Of a stretch of 21,739 bases of DNA, positions 7,975-16,278 are shown piece by piece. The stretch is from the NCBI RefSeq assembly GCF_014359955.1, contig NZ_JACIYL010000007.1, forward strand, positions 1 to 21,739. Reading direction: 5' to 3'. This DNA comes from Thermogutta sp. Lineage in GTDB: Bacteria; Planctomycetota; Planctomycetia; Pirellulales; Thermoguttaceae. The position numbers were made by a program, and so were the translations under genes. The notes beneath the pieces are model-generated. The model was not told the DNA's origin, made no database searches, and worked only from the letters and a program-made list of their open reading frames with translations. How positions within the stretch are numbered: position 1 is the first letter of the stretch; each line of letters opens with the position of its first letter.

Positions 7975-9459
7975 TCACGCAGCCTTTTTGGCCCGCTGTT
8001 TTGGCGGACGAACAGATTTGGGTGCAGGCTGCACAGGACTCGTCTTTTCGCCCGTGGCTTCCCGCCATTTTTCGAGAATCCTGCGGTGTTCTTTCAAAAC
8101 CCGTTGCATCTCCGCCTTTTCCGCCAAATTTGTCAGCTCTGCCGGATCGTTCTCCATGTCAAAGAGAAGTTCCACGGGGGCGCTGTTGGGCCGGGCCAAT
8201 CGGATGTATTTGTACCGTGGCGTTCGCACCATGAAACTCCGGCCGATGGCAGGTGTGTGGGCCATCTCAGAGACCACATAATCCCGCCATGGAGCGTTCG
8301 GATCCTCGATGATCGGACGAAGGCTCTGGCCCCGCACATCAGCGGGCGGTTTGATGCCCGCATAATCGCAGATCGTGGGGAGGACATCCACGGTAGAGAC
8401 AAGGTGTTGCCGATCGATCCGCGTGGGAGTCACTCCTTCCCAGCTTACGATGAGCGGTACTGCCGCCTCAGCATCAAAGAACATCATCTTTCCAGTCCAT
8501 TGATGGCAGCCGAGCCCCTCGCCATGGTCGCTGGTGAATACAATCAGAGTATTTTTCTCGGCGCCAATTTCCCGAACGGCATCGAGAACCTGGCCAATCT
8601 GCGCGTCCACGTCTTCCACCATCCGATAGTAAGCGTAAATATATCGGCGCCACTGTAATTCATTCCAATCAGGATGTTTGGGACGCCGTTGTCCCAGCCA
8701 CTCTGGTTCGTCGCTGGGAAGCTGAAAATTGGCTGGGAGCGGTGGCAACTCGACTCCCGCGGGTGGTCCATACCTCTGCCAAATCTGTTCAAGCAGGGGA
8801 CTCGTCCCACCCGCCGGCAGGCAGATGTCATGAGGATTGATCAGGGAAACCACCAGATAGAACGGCTTCTCGCGAGGTTGTTTCAAAAAGTCAATGGCGG
8901 CCTCGATTGTGGCTGCATCTACATCCCGGGCCAGTTTTCCCTGGCGTGTTGTCCGATTTAATACCTGGAAACCGTCGATCCCTTCCGTGGGGTAGACCGC
9001 TGGACAGTGCCATTTTCCCGCGTATGCTGCGTCGTATCCGGCATTCCGGAACAGCTCCCCCGAAACAGGAATCCCCGGCCGAATGGCCATATTGTTATGA
9101 TCCACACCGATCTCGTGAGGAAATCGCCCGGTGTGAAGGCTCGCTCGAGAAGGACTGCACAACGGGTAAGAGCAATAAGACTTGGTGAAATATACGCCCT
9201 GCGAAGCCAGCCGATCGAGGTTGGGCGTTTTCAACCACGGATTGCCCACCACGCTCGCCGCATCGACCCGCTGCTGATCCGTTGTGATAATGAGAACGTT
9301 CGGTCGTCGTGGAGCTTCCGCAGCAGTCCATCCTGCTGTCAGTACAGACCAGGCAAAAACGCCGATCAGAGCGACCCATCTGCACCGCCTGGTCGAACAA
9401 TGTTGCCGGTTGGGATTTCCTTCGCAACGGGCACGCAGTCTAGGCCGAGCAATCATCAT
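7975..9459 (-). CDS. Exported type I sulfatase (sulfatase 1)
   Basis: This 494-aa protein would remove sulfate esters from sulfated carbohydrates or related substrates outside the cytoplasm. The ATG at 9459 is eight bases after GGAG. A basic N-terminus and hydrophobic residues 29-46 ending in AEA suggest a signal peptide cut near residue 49. The key sulfatase signature is CSPSRASLHTGR (101-112). Cys101 would be converted to formylglycine by a formylglycine-generating enzyme not seen here. Other expected sites are present: TTDQQR (59-64), GKWH (148-151), the His in INPHD (about 210) and TSDHGEG (309-315) for metal binding, and Lys324. Length is typical of the family. The C-terminal 25 residues form a basic, Pro/Lys-rich tail (KQRAKKAA at the end). 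Substrate cannot be told from sequence. It follows sulfatase 2 on the same strand. Confidence 0.93.
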   Translation of the reverse strand: MMIARPRLRARCEGNPNRQHCSTRRCRWVALIGVFAWSVLTAGWTAAEAPRRPNVLIITTDQQRVDAASVVGNPWLKTPNLDRLASQGVYFTKSYCSYPLCSPSRASLHTGRFPHEIGVDHNNMAIRPGIPVSGELFRNAGYDAAYAGKWHCPAVYPTEGIDGFQVLNRTTRQGKLARDVDAATIEAAIDFLKQPREKPFYLVVSLINPHDICLPAGGTSPLLEQIWQRYGPPAGVELPPLPANFQLPSDEPEWLGQRRPKHPDWNELQWRRYIYAYYRMVEDVDAQIGQVLDAVREIGAEKNTLIVFTSDHGEGLGCHQWTGKMMFFDAEAAVPLIVSWEGVTPTRIDRQHLVSTVDVLPTICDYAGIKPPADVRGQSLRPIIEDPNAPWRDYVVSEMAHTPAIGRSFMVRTPRYKYIRLARPNSAPVELLFDMENDPAELTNLAEKAEMQRVLKEHRRILEKWREATGEKTSPVQPAPKSVRPPKQRAKKAA

Positions 9460-9657
9460 CTTGCTATCTCCAGACCAAATTCAAGACGCCCCTTCACCAA
9501 CTTGAACCATCCCGATTGTGCAACAGCCATATAATTGGACGGCATTTAAAATGTCCTGTGCCGCCAAATCCGTCATGCGTCTATGCTTAAAAGTGCCAAC
9601 TATTTAGTGTACTGTTTACTGTCAATCTATTGTGCGCCAATTTAGACAGCTAGTTAT
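9460..9657. promoter_or_regulatory. AT-rich spacer between the sulfatases, possible promoter and operator
   Basis: This 198-base spacer is clearly more AT-rich than its flanks. On the minus strand it has a perfect TTGACA -35 (complement of 9620-9625), but no good -10 at 16-18 bases. An imperfect palindrome, GGAC-ggCATTTAAAATG-TCC (9537-9556), could be an operator. A direct repeat TACTGT-t-TACTGT lies at 9610-9622. Separate control of sulfatase 1 is plausible but weakly supported. Confidence 0.3.
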
Positions 9658-11076
9658 TCATTCCGCCGCAGCACTTTGACGGGCTTTCTGTCGTCCCTGG
9701 CGACGGTTTGGCTTCGCATTGTTTTGTGCAGAGAACTGCGCTTTCGCTTTTTCGTTCAGGTCGGGGGGACGGATCCCCTCATGGTTTTTCAGAACGGAAA
9801 GCAGTACCTGGTAGGACGGTGCCGCCTCCCCAGTCAGACTATTGACGTTCAACGGCGATTTTTCTCCCGGATCATTGACAATATCGAAGAAACGTCCATC
9901 TTTATAAAGCTTGAACTGTTTATTGAAGGCAAACTCGATCGCCGTAAGGTCGTTACTCAGACGGGGTGAATACCAGCAGTAGATCCATTCCCGCGGTTTT
10001 CCCGGCTTCCCGCATAACTGAGGCCAGAAGCTTCGCCCGTCCAGAACCAGGTCAGCGGGAATAGGGATACCAGCCGCCTCGCAAATTGTGGGGAAAATAT
10101 CCGTGCTGTCAATAAGATCATCACATACCTTACCCGACTGAACTAAGCCCGGCCCGTTGACAATCAAAGGCACATGCATGCCGGCATCGGTCGTCCGACC
10201 TTTGCCACCCACAATTTCCCGGTCCCCCATCTTTGAGCGGATTCCCCCACCGGTTCCATTGTCGCCCAGGAAAATGATGAGCGTACGGTTGCGCAAGCCC
10301 AGCGATTCCACATGATCCACCAGCTTTCCAATCAACTTGTCCATATACTCGACCATTTCTCCAAAGTGCCGCGGGTGATGGTTCACTTGTTCCCCTACGG
10401 CATGTGGATCCCAGTCCGGGCTGTCAGGGGTCGGCTGATACGGGGCATGCGTGAGGGTCATAGGATAATAGAGCAGAAAGGGCTCATCTTTATGACGGCT
10501 AATAAAATCACACGCGAACTGGTGGAGGAGGTCCGGTCCATACTCGCCGTTGTTGTAATCCCGTTCCACTCCCATGATCTCCAGACCCGGGTTGGCGTAT
10601 CTTGGCGGCCGTCGCGTGTGCTGCCAGAGATAGAATTCGTGAAAGCCCAGCCGGTGCGGCAAGTCCGGCTCTCGCCCCAACTGCCATTTTCCAACAATCC
10701 CGGTCGCATATCCGGCTCGTTCGAAAAGATGGGCAAACGTCGTGACGTTGGGATCAATGACCCCGAATCTGAGATAATTGCGGGCGTTGGACTGGCCGGT
10801 CATAAGCTGAACGCGGGTGGGAGTGCACAGCGGCTGGACGTAGCAACGCTCGAAGCGAACGCCCGTGGCGGCCAGCGCATCCAGCCGCGGAGTGCGGTAG
10901 GACGTCCCGCCATTCGCACCAATTGTTTCGTAGCCGAGGTCGTCAGCCAGGATAAGGATAATGTTCGGGCGTCCGGTGTCGGGGCCTACGGCTACGGCCT
11001 GTCGAGCAGGGACTCCAACAATGACCACCAGCGCCCCCAGAATGAGGGCTTTGCATGCGAATGCCGCTCGCTCCAT
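9658..11076 (-). CDS. Exported type I sulfatase (sulfatase 2)
   Basis: This is a second sulfatase, 472 aa from the ATG at 11076, which has GGGAAG upstream. A GTG at 11091 would add five residues but has no ribosome site. The start is followed by a hydrophobic run ending in QAVA, a likely signal peptide. In numbering from the GTG, the motifs are LADD (48-51, metal), [13 protein letters not shown] (87-99, with Cys89 as formylglycine precursor), GKW (134-136), THAP (214-217), LGDNG (275-279, with Asn where sulfatase 1 has His, a normal family variant) and GGKGRT (295-300). The protein resembles arylsulfatase A-type enzymes. It differs enough from sulfatase 1 that the two probably act on different linkages or sugars. 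The last 25 residues are a Gln/Arg/Lys/Ala-rich basic tail. A promoter-like TATAAT lies about 65 bases upstream. Confidence 0.93.
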   Translation of the reverse strand: MERAAFACKALILGALVVIVGVPARQAVAVGPDTGRPNIILILADDLGYETIGANGGTSYRTPRLDALAATGVRFERCYVQPLCTPTRVQLMTGQSNARNYLRFGVIDPNVTTFAHLFERAGYATGIVGKWQLGREPDLPHRLGFHEFYLWQHTRRPPRYANPGLEIMGVERDYNNGEYGPDLLHQFACDFISRHKDEPFLLYYPMTLTHAPYQPTPDSPDWDPHAVGEQVNHHPRHFGEMVEYMDKLIGKLVDHVESLGLRNRTLIIFLGDNGTGGGIRSKMGDREIVGGKGRTTDAGMHVPLIVNGPGLVQSGKVCDDLIDSTDIFPTICEAAGIPIPADLVLDGRSFWPQLCGKPGKPREWIYCWYSPRLSNDLTAIEFAFNKQFKLYKDGRFFDIVNDPGEKSPLNVNSLTGEAAPSYQVLLSVLKNHEGIRPPDLNEKAKAQFSAQNNAKPNRRQGRQKARQSAAAE

Positions 11077-11141
11077 GAGACGTCTTCCCACTGTCGTACC
11101 GACGAGGATGGTAAACCTTAACTTCCGAATCAGTCCGGCTC

Positions 11142-11147
11142 ATTATA
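11142..11147 (-). promoter_or_regulatory. -10 element upstream of sulfatase 2
   Basis: A perfect TATAAT lies on the minus strand about 65 bases before the sulfatase 2 ATG. No convincing -35 is found at 16-18 bases, so this is a moderate candidate. If used, it would uncouple the sulfatases from metK transcription. Confidence 0.4.
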
Positions 11148-11238
11148 CAATGTGCCGGATCCTTCCGCGCGCACGGTCCTGCCGAAATTTGCAGTGCCGG
11201 GATGGCATAAATTCGCGTCGGTCCTTACCGGACAAGAA

Positions 11239-12336
11239 TTACCTCTGCTGGTGCGTTCGGCGCTGAAGCGCCGCGCTAACCCGAAGATGCACCGTCAATG
11301 CCGGTCCAGGAACACTGCGTCGAAGTTCAATTCGAGCTCCGTAGGGGTAACTTCGCAGAACGCGTGCCCGGATGCCATCGGGGCGCACGACCCTCGCGAC
11401 AATTTGGGGAGCGTTTTCAAACGGCGGACTGAAAGTGCAATGGACAAGACGTACGCGGTCACCATTTCCGAGCCTGACGAAATGATCAGATTCCCATTTT
11501 TCTTGCGTCCGCTCGACGGCTCTCCAGCCTTTGAAAACGACCTCTGGCTTCCCTTTTTGCCGGTTACTTCCCTTGCCGCTCCTCTCGCGCGCGATCTTAA
11601 GAAATAGCCCTCCATGGCCACCCCTCGTAAGCGGGGTCGCGCTGCTACTGCGGACAAGAATGTCAGCAAGGCGCGCGATATCTGGATCGACCGGCCGCTG
11701 CGCCAGACCTCTCCGGTTCCGCGGCCTGCTAGCGAGAGAAATTGGCCGTGGTCGGTGAAAAGCCTCCCACATTTGTGACATTTTTTCACGCAGGGAATGC
11801 GCACTGACTGCTGGATTAAAAATGTGTCTGATGAACATTGTGGCCAGGACGATAAGAGCGAGCACGGCGGGCACCATCCACCATCCGTGATAGCCTTCTG
11901 TCGTCAAACCGCGCAGGGTCATGACGATCGCACCGGCCAGAGCCACCCATGAGCAGAGGATGAATGCTCCCCCGGCGGCAATGGGGCCTGCATGGCCGCA
12001 GGACGTTGTTCTCCGGGCGGCCGTCCAGAGCAAATGGTGACCAGCCGCCAGGAAAACGATGACGAGAAGCAATATCTCGGCAATGCCAGAGACGAGCGGA
12101 GCGTGCCCCATCCACACAATGGCCGAAAACGACGTGAGAGCCACAATAGTGAAAGCCGTGGCCAGCGCCACGCCAGCTCCCTCAAGGGCGATCAGGCTTC
12201 GTCTGGTCTCCCAGGAAGGCAAGACCGGTGGGGCTTCGTCGCTTTCATCCGTGGTATTCCGCTGTCCCGTAGGCCGTTGACGCTCTCTTATCGATGTCAA
12301 GGAAACCTCGGGGGACCACCGTTGCAACTGCACCAT
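11239..12336 (-). CDS. Four-helix membrane protein, unknown, directly downstream of metK
   Basis: I do not recognise a named family. From the ATG at 12336 the protein has 365 aa. A polar N-terminal 45 residues are followed by four hydrophobic segments at about 48-75, 83-106, 119-141 and 151-174. A soluble basic region follows. Its end (VARVVRPDGIRARVL, YPYGARIELRR) looks like a small beta-sandwich of a sort seen in other planctomycete proteins; that is from memory and untested. The metK stop codon is eight bases upstream of this ATG. Two further in-frame ATGs at 12360 and 12372 would overlap metK. Either way translation is probably coupled to metK. That does not by itself imply a role in methionine metabolism. 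Confidence 0.72.
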   Translation of the reverse strand: MVQLQRWSPEVSLTSIRERQRPTGQRNTTDESDEAPPVLPSWETRRSLIALEGAGVALATAFTIVALTSFSAIVWMGHAPLVSGIAEILLLVIVFLAAGHHLLWTAARRTTSCGHAGPIAAGGAFILCSWVALAGAIVMTLRGLTTEGYHGWWMVPAVLALIVLATMFIRHIFNPAVSAHSLREKMSQMWEAFHRPRPISLASRPRNRRGLAQRPVDPDIARLADILVRSSSATPLTRGGHGGLFLKIARERSGKGSNRQKGKPEVVFKGWRAVERTQEKWESDHFVRLGNGDRVRLVHCTFSPPFENAPQIVARVVRPDGIRARVLRSYPYGARIELRRSVPGPALTVHLRVSAALQRRTHQQR

Positions 12337-12343
12337 GAACCGC

Positions 12344-13525
<1,182 letters not shown>

Positions 13526-13551
13526 AGGACTGACCTCCTCTCAAGCAAAAT

Positions 13552-13620
13552 CCAGCGATAGCCATGAGACCACCGAACGCTGGCCGTGTCCAAAGCGTCG
13601 GGCGTGGGAACAATCTTCCC
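13552..13620 (-). promoter_or_regulatory. Structured metK leader with two hairpins
   Basis: On the minus strand, TSS-proximal GGGAA-gattg-TTCCC (13620 to 13606) is followed by a CCAGCG/CGCTGG stem closing 20 bases (13583 to 13552). A perfect ribosome site follows 13 bases later. The layout fits a regulatory leader. I do not see the conserved core of the SAM-I riboswitch, and no other SAM or SAH class was recognised. Confidence 0.4.
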
Positions 13621-13633
13621 GGACGAACTCCCG

Positions 13634-13663
13634 ATTATAGGCCGGGGGATTGGCCGAGAGCAA
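13634..13663 (-). promoter_or_regulatory. metK promoter
   Basis: A perfect TATAAT (complement of 13634-13639) and a weaker TTGCTC -35 (complement of 13658-13663) are separated by 18 bases. Transcription would begin near 13627, giving a leader of about 100 bases. Confidence 0.5.
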
Positions 13664-13695
13664 GAACCACTCCAGTCTGACTCGTCCCCTTTTGC

Positions 13696-13718
13696 AAAAA
13701 CTTGCGACATGCCGCAAG
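13696..13718 (-). terminator. Intrinsic-terminator-like hairpin upstream of the metK promoter
   Basis: On the minus strand CTTGCG-gcatgt-CGCAAG is followed at once by five T's. The form is that of a short intrinsic terminator. No minus-strand gene is visible upstream for it to serve, because the next gene points the other way. It may end an unannotated small RNA or antisense transcript, insulate metK, or act as an attenuator if a promoter lies further upstream. Confidence 0.4.
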
Positions 13719-13851
13719 CACAACGTGTTGCAAGGGCAATCCACGAACCGCCCCTACCAGTGGTGCGGCCCAGGTGCACCCAAGCCCTCCAGTTCCTCAC
13801 ACGATTCTGATGCAACTGGGGCGCTCGCCTGGTATGGAATCCGGGCCTATT

Positions 13852-13965
13852 GGAGGGACGCCTTCCACGGCGTCCATCGAACACCGAGGGGAGGCTTGGC
13901 GTGCCCGATGAATCTGGATCGGATCATCCAGGGTTTACGGGCGGACCTGACAAGCAGGTCCCTCC
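13852..13965. repeat. Inverted pair of REP-like palindromes
   Basis: Two elements share the head GGAGGGAC followed by a hairpin, in opposite orientation. The plus-strand copy is GGAGGGACGCC-ttccac-GGCGTCC (13852-13875). The minus-strand copy, read in reverse, is GGAGGGACCTG-cttgt-CAGGTCC (13965 to 13943). The inner stem bases differ (GCC/GGC against CTG/CAG) but stay paired, which points to selection on the structure. A CTGGAT/ATCCAG hairpin (13914-13931) lies between them. The arrangement is like the paired REP elements called BIMEs or REPINs. Confidence 0.5.
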
Positions 13966-13970
13966 GACGC

Positions 13971-14000
13971 TCCGGGCGCACGTTTCTCGTGCCCGCCGGA
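13971..14000. repeat. Hairpin beside the REP-like pair
   Basis: TCCGG (13971-13975) pairs with CCGGA (13996-14000), and GCACG (13978-13982) pairs with CGTGC (13988-13992), around a tttct loop. This ten-pair stem with a small internal loop adjoins the REP-like pair and may belong to the same structure. Confidence 0.4.
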
Positions 14001-14086
14001 CCCCCAAGCGTGGTCTAACATTGTGAAGCAGCCAGGAAGATTTGCAAGGCCTCCGCGAGGGTACGCATTCCCCGGCCGAGCCGTGT

Positions 14087-14115
14087 TTGAATGTGTCTGG
14101 CGAACGGAGTATCAT
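14087..14115 (+). promoter_or_regulatory. Promoter of the Tat isomerase-like gene
   Basis: TTGAAT (14087-14092) and TATCAT (14110-14115) are separated by exactly 17 bases. Transcription would start near 14122, which supports the ATG at 14184 rather than the longer reading frame from 14091. Confidence 0.55.
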
Positions 14116-14183
14116 CTTCAGTGGTCGTTCATTTCGACGTGCACCGAGTCGGCAAGGATTTCGATCGCACAGGGAGCATCTCT

Positions 14184-15209
14184 ATGTCCGCTTCACACCT
14201 GCGTGATGGCACGCCCATCAAACGACGGCATTTTCTGGGTTTTGGAGTTTCACTCACCGTGGGAACGGCAGTCGTGCTTGATCCCCGAGGGCACGTCCTT
14301 ACCAGGGCCTTCGCGGCAGCCCAGGACAAACCGTCCCTCTGGCCTGTGACCTGCCGCGACGCCATGTTACGGCGCTCTGGCGCTGCCGATTGCTGGACCG
14401 CGATGAGACTGTACGGCGTGGACGGCGTCGAGTCAGACATCACCGATGACCTCACTCTGCCAAATCTGTACGGAGCGGATTCTCCCCTGAGCGTGGCAAC
14501 ACCGGAGGACCGGGACCGTCTCTGTGACGCCCTGGAAAGGGCCGGGAAAAAAATCACGGCCTTCTGTATGCACAACCGCTTTGACGAACGCCCCGAGTTC
14601 GAAGTGCAGTGGTGCTTGCGTGTGGCCGAAGCTGCCCGTGATCTCGGTGTTCCGGCGATTCGCATCGACGTCGTCCCGCGCAAAATTCCGCGTGAAGAAT
14701 TCCTCCCCTTCGCCGTGGGAATCCTTCGCAAGGTCATGGCGGCGACCGAGAAGACGGGAATTCGCTTTGCCGTCGAAAATCACGGGAATACCACCAACAA
14801 TCCCGAGTTTCTGGACGCGCTTTTCAGCCAGGTTGGCTCGCCGCGATTGGGCTTGACACTCGACACGGGCAATTTCTACTGGTTTGGCCATCCCCTCAGC
14901 CACCTTTATGAAATTTATGAACACTTCGCGCCCCGGGTTTTTCATACTCACTGCAAAAGTATCAATTACCCACCCGAAGAGCGCGAAAAACAGCGTCCCA
15001 TGGGCTGGGAATATTCGAAGTACCACTGCCCGATCTATCAGGGAGACATCGACTTCGGCAGAGTTCTGGCCATCCTCAAGAAAGCCAACTACAGCAACGA
15101 CCTGTGTATCGAAAACGAAATGCTGGGACGGCTTTCGGCGGAAGAGACGGTCAAAACGGTCTCCCAGGAGGTGATCTTTTTGCGGAAAAAGCAAGCCGAA
15201 ATTGCTTGA
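14184..15209 (+). CDS. Tat-exported sugar phosphate isomerase/epimerase-like TIM barrel
   Basis: This 341-aa protein belongs to the xylose isomerase-like TIM barrel / AP endonuclease 2 superfamily, whose members isomerise or epimerise sugars or related compounds with a divalent metal. The ATG at 14184 is seven bases after GGGAG; a longer frame from 14091 would overlap the promoter. The N-terminus has a twin-arginine signal (KRRHFLGFG, 13-21) followed by a hydrophobic run, so export after folding is expected. Likely metal ligands are Glu198 (VENHG), Asp227 (TLDTGN), His254 or His256 (FHTHCKS) and Glu310 or Glu312 (IENE). Such secreted barrels are frequent in planctomycetes and mostly lack a tested substrate. 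It is divergent from metK and stands alone as a transcription unit. Confidence 0.9.
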   Translation: MSASHLRDGTPIKRRHFLGFGVSLTVGTAVVLDPRGHVLTRAFAAAQDKPSLWPVTCRDAMLRRSGAADCWTAMRLYGVDGVESDITDDLTLPNLYGADSPLSVATPEDRDRLCDALERAGKKITAFCMHNRFDERPEFEVQWCLRVAEAARDLGVPAIRIDVVPRKIPREEFLPFAVGILRKVMAATEKTGIRFAVENHGNTTNNPEFLDALFSQVGSPRLGLTLDTGNFYWFGHPLSHLYEIYEHFAPRVFHTHCKSINYPPEEREKQRPMGWEYSKYHCPIYQGDIDFGRVLAILKKANYSNDLCIENEMLGRLSAEETVKTVSQEVIFLRKKQAEIA

Positions 15210-15498
15210 CGGTTTTGCCGGGTCGTCCCATCGCTCTCCTGTTTGTAGAGGGTCATGGGCGGACCGGCGCTGGACATGGGACTTGGTATGAAGCGAGCCG
15301 TCCCAGTGTTTTGGGTGCCCCTTCTTGGCTCCCCTCTTTTTGCGAGTCTGGCTGACTGCGGGCATTTTCGCGCGGGTCAAAATGGGCCACCCGCCGAGTT
15401 AACTCCGGAAAAACCAGCAAATCCGTTAAAGTTTTCCGAGATTCACGCCGACGTACGAAGAGGAGCCACTGGGGCTCCGTCGTTCCATCGCATCTGGC
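15210..15498. other. Spacer with no supported gene
   Basis: I see no terminator with a T-run, no strong promoter and no convincing gene. A plus-strand ORF from 15255 has a hydrophobic N-terminal stretch (VFWVPLLGSPLFASLADC). It loses protein character further on and overlaps the next gene in another frame. Confidence 0.4.
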
Positions 15499-16107
15499 TT
15501 GACCGACATCGTTCGCGGGTGTTCGCGTCCGCACATGCATCAAACCGGCCCAAAATTCGCAACGCCACCTGCCGACGGCCCGCTCTCCCAAGAAGCGTGC
15601 CCGCGGGAAAGTCGCGACCATTTGGAGGGTGGCTCTGCCCTGGCCAACACTCAGCCGGTGAATCTCCGGCGGATTGATCAGGAACTGGCGATTGCGGAAT
15701 TTGAGCTGTCCGTGCTGGGCCATTTGCTCTGTCCTGCACCAGCGACCCAGTTTTTGCGGATTGACGCCCGCCACGCCAAACTCGATGGTCCGGCCTTGCG
15801 GTACGAACGTCCTTCTTCAGTCAGCTCGAAGACGAATACCGAGGGGGCTGATCATCGTTGGACAGTGTTTCTTCTGGGACTGGGCAGCGCCGTCTGCGGG
15901 GGCACGGTTATCGGCTGGGGGGTGACCCTGTCCGAACTGAACCTTGTCTACTGGGGCATTCCGATCTTTCTTGTGGGCGTGGGATTCATTTCCGCGGTGC
16001 TGTTTTTCTCCCCGGTCAAAACGCCAGCCGAGTCGATGTCTGGCCCCCACGAATCTCCTCAGGGGAGACCGGCTACCCTGTTGGCTGGCCACAGTGGCTG
16101 GAAGTAA
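15499..16107 (+). CDS. Small membrane protein with two C-terminal helices
   Basis: I do not recognise a named family. The frame is 202 codons from a TTG at 15499. No start candidate (TTG 15499, ATG 15535, GTG 15658) has a clear ribosome site, so the N-terminus is unsettled. The convincing part begins near NLRRIDQELAIAEFELSVLG (55-74), an amphipathic helix. It continues to two hydrophobic segments at about 121-142 and 149-171, the second ending SAVLFFSPV. The tail is short and polar. The pattern of an acidic helical N-terminus and two helices near the end is common among small planctomycete membrane proteins. It converges on the TPR gene, with a 171-base gap. Confidence 0.6.
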   Translation: MTDIVRGCSRPHMHQTGPKFATPPADGPLSQEACPRESRDHLEGGSALANTQPVNLRRIDQELAIAEFELSVLGHLLCPAPATQFLRIDARHAKLDGPALRYERPSSVSSKTNTEGADHRWTVFLLGLGSAVCGGTVIGWGVTLSELNLVYWGIPIFLVGVGFISAVLFFSPVKTPAESMSGPHESPQGRPATLLAGHSGWK

Positions 16108-16278
16108 TGTTCTCGCCCACCGCAACGGCTACCCATCATGCGAACAAACACTGACGTTTGGGACCGTGCGCCAATCACCACCGAAGCGCGTGACGGCCTG
16201 GTCCTGCCGAAGTATTGCCCACGGCGAAACTTGCCACCCAGTCTCACTCGAGGGGAGTGCCGTTTGCGGCCTTCCCAT

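Larger units (their letters stand above)
13526..14183. other. Hairpin-rich divergent intergenic region
   Basis: This 658-base gap lies between divergent metK and the isomerase-like gene. From left to right it holds the metK leader hairpins (13552-13583 and 13606-13620), the metK promoter (13634-13663), a terminator-like hairpin (13696-13718), and four more hairpins (13856-13875, 13914-13931, 13943-13961 and 13971-14000). The isomerase promoter follows at 14087-14115. Small ORFs on either strand do not look like real genes. Confidence 0.6.

Noticed and set aside
7966..8658. Plus-strand ORF of 230 codons inside sulfatase 1
   Set aside because: It is an antisense shadow of the conserved C-terminal part of the sulfatase.
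10312..11121. Plus-strand ORF of 269 codons inside sulfatase 2
   Set aside because: It is an antisense shadow. The sulfatase frame holds the CTPTR, GKW and GDNG motifs.
13700..14100. Possible tRNA or other known structured RNA among the hairpins
   Set aside because: I looked for a cloverleaf, a T-loop with CCA-type end, and SRP or RNase P cores by eye and found none.
14433..15380. Minus-strand ORF of 315 codons opposite the isomerase-like gene
   Set aside because: It is an antisense shadow. The plus frame has a Tat signal, the metal-ligand pattern, a promoter and a ribosome site.
15255..15677. Plus-strand ORF with a lipoprotein-like N-terminus (LADC)
   Set aside because: Asp before the Cys is not a good lipobox, the rest has no protein pattern, and it overlaps the two-helix membrane gene in another frame.
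15253..15774. Minus-strand ORF of 173 codons
   Set aside because: It is Arg-rich with no domain pattern or ribosome site and overlaps the plus-strand membrane gene.
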